A stretch of DNA of 10,307 nt from an uncultured Bacteroidales bacterium (lineage in GTDB: Bacteria; Bacteroidota; Bacteroidia; Bacteroidales; Marinilabiliaceae). The position numbers and the translations under genes are program-made. Below the pieces are notes generated by a model. The model worked only from the letters and a program-made list of their open reading frames with translations. It was not told where the DNA came from and ran no database searches. The stretch spans positions 1-10,307 of the forward strand of contig CALAUL010000026.1 of assembly GCA_937892255.1 (NCBI GenBank). The letters are read 5' to 3'. Below are positions 1-6,378 of the stretch, piece after piece (the stretch's first letter is position 1; each line of letters starts with the position of its first letter).

Positions 1-623
1 TAGGGGTCTTCAATTTAGCACATGCTGTTCTTATCTCAGATGTTTTTCTTGCTTCTCTCGATAGAGAACAGCTACTCAGTGGCTACGCAGAGATGTTGAA
101 ACATGGACTTATCAAAGATGCTGATTATTTGCATAGGTTGATGAATTTCGACTTTGAAAATATTGACTATGCTTTGTTATGTGACTTGATATGTGAGAGT
201 ATCGTCATTAAGAATACTTTTGTTGAGGCAGATCCACATGAGAATGGGGTACGTAAGGCATTGAATGTAGGACATACTATAGGTCATGCTATAGAGACTA
301 TGTCTATGCGTCATAACTCTCTCGTGCTACATGGATATGCCGTTGCATGGGGTATGCTGGGTGAGTTATGGCTTGCTAATATGATGAAAGGTCTTGATGG
401 TACTTTCGTTGAGAAGATGGAAGAGTATATATGCAATCTGTATGGTAAGGTGTCGTTCGTTGAACAGGATTTTGACGAACTCCTTGAGTTGATGTGTCAC
501 GATAAGAAGAATGATAGCCGAGGCATCAACTTCACGCTTATACCACAGGTGGGCGAGATAGCTATTAATCAGATAGGAACTCCGGATGATATAAAGACAG
601 TATTGAAAAAGATGATAAGATGA
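1..623 (+). CDS. aroB: 3-dehydroquinate synthase, 3' part (5' end outside window)
   Basis: Cytoplasmic enzyme of the shikimate pathway that converts DAHP to 3-dehydroquinate using NAD and a divalent metal. The reading frame is already open at base 3, so the gene starts left of the window. About 206 C-terminal residues are visible, and roughly 150 residues of the NAD-binding N-terminal half are missing compared with the usual length of about 350. Visible family motifs are GYAEMLKHG (bases 81-107; its Glu is the expected metal ligand), GHTIGHAIE (270-296) and LHGYAVAWGM, which carry the metal-binding histidines, and HDKKNDSRG near the C-terminus. The usual LHGEAV is LHGYAV here, which I take as lineage variation. 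The stop codon overlaps the aroA start as ATGA, so the two are almost certainly co-transcribed and probably translationally coupled. The promoter is not in the window. Confidence 0.96.
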   Translation, partial: GVFNLAHAVLISDVFLASLDREQLLSGYAEMLKHGLIKDADYLHRLMNFDFENIDYALLCDLICESIVIKNTFVEADPHENGVRKALNVGHTIGHAIETMSMRHNSLVLHGYAVAWGMLGELWLANMMKGLDGTFVEKMEEYICNLYGKVSFVEQDFDELLELMCHDKKNDSRGINFTLIPQVGEIAINQIGTPDDIKTVLKKMIR

Positions 624-1861
624 TATATAAGGTTTCTAAACGTAGTCAGAGCAACCAAGTTATTCGTGTAGCGTATTTGCCATCATCGAAAAGCATCAGT
701 AATAGGCTCTTGTTGCTCAATGTTTTGAGTGGTAGTGGTGTAGTGCCGGAGAATGTTTCAGAGAGCGATGATACGAAAGTCATGCGTCAGGCATTAGATG
801 GTAATCTTGAGCATGTCGATGTAGGAGCCGCCGGTACTTCAATGCGTTTCCTGACAGCTTATCTTGCCCTAACAAAAGGAGTTCATACTATTACGGGTAG
901 TGAGCGTATGAAACAGCGACCTATAACACTCCTCGTAGATGCATTGCGTAGCTTGGGCGCAGAGGTAGAGTATGTAGAGAAGGAGGGTTATCCGCCATTG
1001 AGAATAAAAGGAGGTAACCTGACGAGTGGAGTCATCGAATTAGACGGTAGTGTCAGTTCGCAGTATATTTCTGCACTTCTTATGATTGCACCGCAGATAG
1101 AAGGGGGGCTGACAATGCGACTGATGGGTAAAATTAACTCACGTCCATATATCGCTATGACTCTTGAACTGATGAGTCGTTTTGGGGCTAAGTATGAGTG
1201 GAAGGACAATCAGATAGTAGTCTCAGGCGGAGGATATACATATTCACCTATACGTGTAGAATCAGATTGGTCTGCTGCCTCGTATTGGTATGCCATAGCG
1301 TCTCTTACACCCGGCAGAGAATATGTATTAGAGGGATTAGAACGTAATAGCCTGCAAGGTGATTCGGCCGTCGTTCAAATAGCTGCAGGACTTGGTGTTG
1401 AAACAGTATTTACATCAAGTGGTATCATTATCAAGGCAACGGGAAAGACACCGGAAAACTATATCTATGACTTCAGCCAGCAACCCGATTTGGCACAGAC
1501 ATTTGTTGTTTTATGCTGTCTCTTGGGCGTTAGATTTTCGTTTACAGGCCTTGAAAGCCTCAAAATAAAAGAGACAGACCGTATCACTGCCCTTATTACC
1601 GAATTGCGTAAGGTAGGGTATACTCTTATGACAAATGATACAGATACTATAGAGTGGAATGGTGATTATAGGGAAAAGCAATCAACAGCCGTAATATTTA
1701 CATACAAAGACCATCGTATGGCAATGGCTTTTGCTCCAATAGCCTTTGTTATGGGAGATATAAAGATAGATGACCCTATGGTCGTTACAAAGTCATATCC
1801 TCGTTATTGGGACGATTTCTCTTTGGTTGCCGATGTAGAGACTATCAAAGAAGCAGAATAA
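620..1861 (+). CDS. aroA: 3-phosphoshikimate 1-carboxyvinyltransferase (EPSP synthase)
   Basis: Transfers the enolpyruvyl group of PEP to shikimate-3-phosphate, the sixth step to chorismate; cytoplasmic. Complete at 413 residues, close to the family length of about 430. Motifs in order: LPSSKSISNR (20-29, catalytic Lys24), AAGTSMR (70-76, PEP loop), QRPI (99-102), SSQYISALLM (146-155, shikimate-phosphate binding), D290 in QQPDLAQTF (the expected catalytic Asp), KETDR (317-321), DHRMAM (364-369) and K391 before SYPRYWDDF. The residue matching Pro101 of the E. coli enzyme is Phe77 (GTSMRF), as I recall from other Bacteroidetes; its effect on glyphosate response cannot be judged from sequence. 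The start was chosen because it overlaps the aroB stop (ATGA) and places the N-terminal beta strand correctly. No Shine-Dalgarno is present, only an A-rich stretch. No convincing terminator is seen in the 94 bases before the convergent kinase gene. Confidence 0.96.
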   Translation: MIYKVSKRSQSNQVIRVAYLPSSKSISNRLLLLNVLSGSGVVPENVSESDDTKVMRQALDGNLEHVDVGAAGTSMRFLTAYLALTKGVHTITGSERMKQRPITLLVDALRSLGAEVEYVEKEGYPPLRIKGGNLTSGVIELDGSVSSQYISALLMIAPQIEGGLTMRLMGKINSRPYIAMTLELMSRFGAKYEWKDNQIVVSGGGYTYSPIRVESDWSAASYWYAIASLTPGREYVLEGLERNSLQGDSAVVQIAAGLGVETVFTSSGIIIKATGKTPENYIYDFSQQPDLAQTFVVLCCLLGVRFSFTGLESLKIKETDRITALITELRKVGYTLMTNDTDTIEWNGDYREKQSTAVIFTYKDHRMAMAFAPIAFVMGDIKIDDPMVVTKSYPRYWDDFSLVADVETIKEAE

Positions 1862-1955
1862 AAGGTGTCTATCTATATAGTGAAGCGGACAAAAATCTCA
1901 TTACGTGTTATGTCTCGTGATGTGTTCCGATAAAGTCTTGTCGGTATGGATACGT

Positions 1956-4900
1956 CTATCTGAGTTTTATCGCATTTCTTATCTCCTCTATCGAAGCCGG
2001 CATCATCACTACTTTGTTTGCTCCTGCGTTGATGAGAGTATCGTTGCTTATGCCGCTTTGATGGTTGTTCAGAACTATGATATTATCTTTGCTGTGATGT
2101 CGTAGTCCGGGTAGGTACTCAACGATATTGTAGCCAAACAGGCGAATGTCGAGTATCGTGACTTTGGGTTTCTTTTCAATCCACATCGGGAAGAATCCTT
2201 CTGTGCGTGTGTAGCGCATGGTGTCATAATCGTCATCGAAACAGAAACTGATAAAGTCTAACGTGTCTTGGTCGTTGGATACGATAAACGTTGTCTTGAG
2301 TTGTCTTCTTCTCAGTAGGTTCTGTTTGTTGGTGTTGTATTCTTCTTCTGTCAAGATAGGAAGTGTGATCCAGAAGTGTGCGCCTTCGCCTTGTGCTGTC
2401 TCTACTTGTATGTTGCCTCCCATCTGTTGTGACAGGGTGTTGCATATCGACAATCCGAGACCTGTTCCGATGGTAAAGTTGTCGAGCTTTACGAAGCTGT
2501 CGAATATACGGCTTATATCTTTTTCGGCTATGCCCATGCCTGTGTCTTTTACGTGGAACGACATTTCCTTCTCGTCATGTTCCCACCATATATCGACTGA
2601 TCCTTTTGTGGTGAATTTAAAGGCGTTGCTTATCATGTTTGTCATCATTTGTTCCAATCGTTTAGGGTCAACGAATGTGAAGACCTCGTCTGTGCACTCT
2701 ATGATATTGAAACTGATGTTGCTTGGGCATTTGTGAATGTTGTTGTTGTATATGGTGTTGAATAGTTTTCCGATATTGACATTCTCGTATTTGTAGTCCA
2801 TATTGTTGGACTCAAGTTTTGAAAAGTCGAGTATGTCGCTTATCAATGACAGTAGATATTCGTTGTTGGTATTTATTATCTCAGCGTGAAGGTTTCTCTC
2901 TTCTTCTGTTTCGGCCATGACGAGTAGTTCCGAAAATCCTATGATGGCATTGAGTGGTGTTCGTATCTCGTGGCTCATGTTATTGATGAAGTCCGACTTC
3001 AGCATATCCATGCGTTCGGCTTTTCGTTTAGCTTTTATAAGGAGCTTTTCGTTTTGTTTACGCTGTGTTATATCTACAGAGAGGGCTGTCAACTCGTTTT
3101 TTTCATTACGAGCAAAGAAGAATCGTATCCAGTGTATTTTGTCGTCGAGCTGCGTTACTCTGACGTCTTGTTGGAATGTCGATATTTTTCCTTCGATTAT
3201 TGAGTTGTACTGGGAATCCATTATCTCTCTGTCTTCAGAGAGTATATTTATGGTGTCATGTTTGTAGTCGATAGGTTTGTAGTTTGTAGGCAGTCCTAAG
3301 TTGGTGTTCCATTGTTCCGATATGTATATCGACAGATTGTTGTTCCATAATATGCCGACATTTGCAAATTTGCCCAACTCCGATATGTATGATTCTAGTA
3401 GTTTTATCTGTTCTTTTTGTTTCAGTGTCTCTGTGGAGTCTATCGTCACACACATATAACCCATGAACTTACCATGTGTGAATAGTTTAGATATCTTGTG
3501 TGTGAAGTATGCCACATCGTCTCTGCCACTTTGGCAGTGGGGTAGGAATGGTTGTTTTGAGAAGTCGATGTGTGTGAGTATATCAATGTTGTTGTTTGTT
3601 CGGATAAGTTCATTCTTGTCCTCAGACCAAAGTCCTTGATTGAATAGTGTGTATTCAGGTTTGTCGTGAAAGAAATTTGTGATACCGAAGAGTTTTTCAA
3701 TGGTAGCATTTGAGTATATTATCTTGCCTGAGGTATCGAAAAATTCTATACCTACGGGCAGATTGTTGTATATATTGTTTTGGCTGTTCCATTCTGCTTG
3801 TTTAGAGAGTTCTCTCTCTTTCTCTTCGTGGATATTGCGAGCTATGCCGACTATGACGATTGGAACGCCGTTTTTATCTCTGTTTATCACTTCTCCGGCG
3901 ATGTCGAACCATTCTTCTTTGTCTGTGGTTATACTCCGATGTCTGAATACTATATTAAACGAATTCTTTTTGCCCAGAGTGACGAGTTTCATTTCTTCTT
4001 TGAAATTGTTCATGTCCTCTGTATTTGCTCGTTTGTAGAGCGTTTCAGGACTTGTATAGATGGTGCATAACTCTCCGTCACTGGTTGTCGTGTGGCTTGT
4101 TATCTGTTGTTTGCGACAGTCCCAATGCCATGGTGTGATTTTACCTATCTGACAAGCCAAATTTTGTTGACGTATCTGTTCGTTGAGTGAGACATTCAAC
4201 TGATTGCGTTGTATGCATGTGGCTATGGAATTTGCCAATATCTCAATGTTGTTAATCTCTTTATCGCTCCAGGTTGTCGGATACTTGTATGTGACGCCTA
4301 TCACGCCCCATGTTACGTCTGTTGATAACAATATAGGCACAATGAGTGCAGATTTGAAGTCGTTCTGTTTAAAGAAGAGAGCTTCGTCATCGTTTATCTC
4401 CGTCGATGTGTCTGCATTTTCAATTATCATCGGACGTTTGAGCGTACAACACCGGTCTATCCACGCCGATTCGATAGTTGAATGTGTGGATACCATGTCG
4501 TTTAAGTCGTTAGAGTTTAACGACATGGCTAACTCTATGATGTCAAAGATGTATGGAGCGTTGTATTGAAGTATTCCGATGTTAAAGTCTGGCATCTGAG
4601 TTCTTACTGACTTTAAGACTTGACGTAAACCTTTTGTAAATAACTTATCGGACGGTGTCGTCTGTAAGTCATTTATTATCGACAATATTATGTTTGCGTC
4701 GATGTTAATTTGCGATGTGCTTATCTCCTTTGCCGTCAGTTCTCGACCTATGCCCGATACGTGATGGTAACCGGTGTTGTCTGTATAACGACATGTTATC
4801 TCGTATTTGAACCATATTTTGCCGTCTTTCGTCTGTAGAGGCACTCGATATACGGAGCCGATATCTGCTCTTCTGAACGAATCATACACCGTCGTTCTAT

Positions 4901-5060
4901 TTGTGTTTTCAAAGAAATCACAATATTTTTCTAACGATAACACACAGCTATCCAATCCAAGAAAGTCTTGAAACTTGCTACAAATCTCAATCGTCTTTGT
5001 AGAGATATTGACATCGAAGATGTATAATCCTCTGCATTGGAAATGGCTGTTTGACGTCAT
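1956..5060 (-). CDS. soluble hybrid sensor histidine kinase, PAS-GAF-PAS-PAS-PAS-HisKA-HATPase-degenerate receiver
   Basis: Two-component sensor kinase of 1034 residues with no signal peptide or membrane segment, so probably a cytosolic sensor. Domains by inspection: PAS/PAC (about 10-110), GAF (about 125-288, ending in a WSDKEI...LANSIATCIQR helix), three further PAS folds (about 300-412, 424-545 and 553-668), a charged linker helix (about 668-690), the HisKA dimerisation helix with H-box SHEIRTPLNAIIGF (phospho-His697), and HATPase_c with N-box NMISNAFKFT (808-817), G1 DTGMGI (839-844), F-box IFDSFVKLD (852-860) and G2 GTGLGLSI (865-872). All kinase-core motifs are intact. The C-terminal domain (about 921-1034) has a receiver fold but lost several active-site residues (see findings). 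The ligand is unknown; no response regulator gene is adjacent. It is divergent from the glycosyltransferase and convergent with aroA. The first ATG fits because the PAS fold begins about ten residues in. I saw no perfect promoter for it upstream. Confidence 0.93.
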   Translation of the reverse strand: MTSNSHFQCRGLYIFDVNISTKTIEICSKFQDFLGLDSCVLSLEKYCDFFENTNRTTVYDSFRRADIGSVYRVPLQTKDGKIWFKYEITCRYTDNTGYHHVSGIGRELTAKEISTSQINIDANIILSIINDLQTTPSDKLFTKGLRQVLKSVRTQMPDFNIGILQYNAPYIFDIIELAMSLNSNDLNDMVSTHSTIESAWIDRCCTLKRPMIIENADTSTEINDDEALFFKQNDFKSALIVPILLSTDVTWGVIGVTYKYPTTWSDKEINNIEILANSIATCIQRNQLNVSLNEQIRQQNLACQIGKITPWHWDCRKQQITSHTTTSDGELCTIYTSPETLYKRANTEDMNNFKEEMKLVTLGKKNSFNIVFRHRSITTDKEEWFDIAGEVINRDKNGVPIVIVGIARNIHEEKERELSKQAEWNSQNNIYNNLPVGIEFFDTSGKIIYSNATIEKLFGITNFFHDKPEYTLFNQGLWSEDKNELIRTNNNIDILTHIDFSKQPFLPHCQSGRDDVAYFTHKISKLFTHGKFMGYMCVTIDSTETLKQKEQIKLLESYISELGKFANVGILWNNNLSIYISEQWNTNLGLPTNYKPIDYKHDTINILSEDREIMDSQYNSIIEGKISTFQQDVRVTQLDDKIHWIRFFFARNEKNELTALSVDITQRKQNEKLLIKAKRKAERMDMLKSDFINNMSHEIRTPLNAIIGFSELLVMAETEEERNLHAEIINTNNEYLLSLISDILDFSKLESNNMDYKYENVNIGKLFNTIYNNNIHKCPSNISFNIIECTDEVFTFVDPKRLEQMMTNMISNAFKFTTKGSVDIWWEHDEKEMSFHVKDTGMGIAEKDISRIFDSFVKLDNFTIGTGLGLSICNTLSQQMGGNIQVETAQGEGAHFWITLPILTEEEYNTNKQNLLRRRQLKTTFIVSNDQDTLDFISFCFDDDYDTMRYTRTEGFFPMWIEKKPKVTILDIRLFGYNIVEYLPGLRHHSKDNIIVLNNHQSGISNDTLINAGANKVVMMPASIEEIRNAIKLR

Positions 5061-5109
5061 AAAAATGAGCTATTTTGTAATCATTATAAACACACTTTTG
5101 GTTTTCCGC

Positions 5110-5121
5110 ACTTCGTGAAGT
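5110..5121. promoter_or_regulatory. short inverted repeat in the divergent region, possible operator
   Basis: ACTTC-GT-GAAGT is a 5+2+5 inverted repeat in the 110-base region between the divergently transcribed kinase and glycosyltransferase genes. It overlaps the proposed -33 element of the glycosyltransferase promoter, the place where a repressor would act. It has no T-tract on either side, so it is not a terminator. A chance palindrome of this size is possible. Confidence 0.3.
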
Positions 5122-5143
5122 TAGGAACTTTATTGTAACTTTG
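5112..5143 (+). promoter_or_regulatory. Bacteroidetes-type sigma promoter for the glycosyltransferase gene
   Basis: TAACTTTG at 5136-5143 matches the Bacteroidetes -7 consensus TAnnTTTG exactly and is followed by CA, as in many promoters of the phylum. TTCG at 5112-5115 differs from the -33 consensus TTTG by one base and is 20 bp upstream, within the normal spacing. Transcription should begin near 5150, giving a leader of only about 20 nt before the GTG start at 5171. The inverted repeat at 5110-5121 covers the -33 element. Confidence 0.65.
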
Positions 5144-5170
5144 CAAATAAAACATTAAAAATGTAGTCTT

Positions 5171-6283
5171 GTGACCAAAATAACGATATATTCTCAGAGT
5201 GATTTTACAACCGATTATCGTATCCATAAACTTTCTCGTGCTTTGACGGATTTGGGTTATGTCGTTCGTTTTGTTGGACGAAGACATCATAAGTATAGGT
5301 GTAGAGAGGGCGCGGATACTCATCTTTTGTACATGTTTTTCGAACGAGGTGCGCTCTTTTACTTTGAGTTTAATATTCGCCTTTTCTTTTATTGCCTTAC
5401 GCATCGTGCCGACATGGTTGTCGCTATCGACTTGGATACTCTCGGCGGGGTGTCGTTGGCTGCCAAGTTGACGGGGCAGAAGATGCTCTTTGATAGCCAT
5501 GAGTATTTCCCCGAAAGTCCTGAAATAGCTCATAAGCCTTTCGTAAAGTGGGTTTGGCGTGTCATTCAACGTCTGTTTGTGCCATTGGCTGATATTCATG
5601 TGACGGTCTGTCAGTCTATTGCTGATATATTCAAGGATAAGTACGATGTCGATTTTCTCGTCGTGCGCAATGTGCCTTTGCGGGATCGTAATGATGAGTT
5701 GAAACGACTTGTCGCTACAGAGGGGCAAACACAACGTCCTTTTACTATTCTTTATCAAGGTGCTGTCAATATAGGTAGAGGTATTGAAACTATCATTGAG
5801 GCATTGGTAGAACTGAAAGAGTGTAGGTTTGTTGTCGTCGGCGATGGTGATATTTTTGAACAGGTGAGGAAACAGGCTGCAACTCTTGGTGTAGCGGATA
5901 GAGTCTCTTTTGAGGGAAAGAAGCCATATTCTGAGTTGGTCTCATATATGGCAGAAGCTGACTTGGGTGTCTGTTTCTTTGAGAATCTGTCTTTGAATTA
6001 TTACTATTGTCTGCCCAATCGTCTTTTTGACTTCATAGGTGCGCAGTTGCCAATGCTCGTCATTGACTTCCCTGAGTTGCGTCGGGTTGTTGATGCGTAT
6101 AATATAGGCGAGTGTCTGCCCGATATGTCGTTGGAGACTATCACGTCGGCAATACGTAGAGTCATGACCGACAAGGAGGCTGTTGCCCGGTGGCGTGCCA
6201 ACATGGTAAAGGCTTCCGAAGAACTCGTCTGGGAACGTGAGTTTAAGCCTCTTGCCGAACTCTTGAAAGGGGTTCTCAAATAG
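5171..6283 (+). CDS. GT4-like (GT-B fold) glycosyltransferase, GTG start
   Basis: Probable cytoplasmic, nucleotide-sugar-dependent glycosyltransferase of 370 residues, a normal size for family 4; acceptor and sugar are unknown. N-terminal Rossmann half: KITIYSQS strand, YRIHKLSRALTDLGY helix (16-30) and LFDSHEYFPE (106-115), typical of Bacteroidetes group 1 transferases. C-terminal donor half: YQGAVNIGRGIE (195-206), VVGDGD (222-227), FEGKKPYSELVSYMAEAD (247-264) and CLPNRLFDFIGAQLPM (280-295), the donor-binding segment, with Asp287 where most relatives have Glu. No signal peptide or membrane helix is clear. The GTG at 5171 is the only usable start: an in-frame TAA lies at 5156-5158 and the conserved first beta strand begins at residue 3. 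The nearest upstream ATG (5161) is followed at once by TAG in another frame. No polysaccharide or lipid A genes adjoin it. It is transcribed alone and faces polA. Confidence 0.88.
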   Translation: MTKITIYSQSDFTTDYRIHKLSRALTDLGYVVRFVGRRHHKYRCREGADTHLLYMFFERGALFYFEFNIRLFFYCLTHRADMVVAIDLDTLGGVSLAAKLTGQKMLFDSHEYFPESPEIAHKPFVKWVWRVIQRLFVPLADIHVTVCQSIADIFKDKYDVDFLVVRNVPLRDRNDELKRLVATEGQTQRPFTILYQGAVNIGRGIETIIEALVELKECRFVVVGDGDIFEQVRKQAATLGVADRVSFEGKKPYSELVSYMAEADLGVCFFENLSLNYYYCLPNRLFDFIGAQLPMLVIDFPELRRVVDAYNIGECLPDMSLETITSAIRRVMTDKEAVARWRANMVKASEELVWEREFKPLAELLKGVLK

Positions 6284-6297
6284 TGATTTTAAAACAT

Positions 6298-6324
6298 AGG
6301 CAGAGCCGAAAAACGACCCTGCCC
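6298..6324 (-). terminator. probable polA terminator hairpin
   Basis: Read on the - strand, GGCAGGGTCG and CGGCTCTGCC pair over all ten positions around a TTTTT loop, with two G-U wobbles, and one more outer G-U pair makes eleven. A U-rich stretch (TATGTTTT) follows. On the + strand the wobble positions become A-C mismatches, so the stem is strong only in - strand RNA. It lies about 55 bases after the polA stop, between two convergent genes. It probably ends polA; I see no comparable structure for the glycosyltransferase on the + strand. Confidence 0.6.
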
Positions 6325-6378
6325 GATGGTGTTGTATAGCGCTTCTGAAAGTTCTCTTTTCGTCGTGTGAGCTGATGA

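Noticed and set aside
1862..1955. Terminator between aroA and the kinase gene
   Set aside because: The best structure, CCGA-N10-TCGG, has only a 4-bp stem and no T-tract on either strand.
3679..4070. Two overlapping + strand frames inside the kinase gene
   Set aside because: Both are antisense to the PAS domains of the kinase and have no recognisable motifs.
5084..5758. 224-codon - strand frame opposite the glycosyltransferase
   Set aside because: It lies antisense to a gene with clear family motifs, has no recognisable domain and is long only because of the codon pattern of the real gene.
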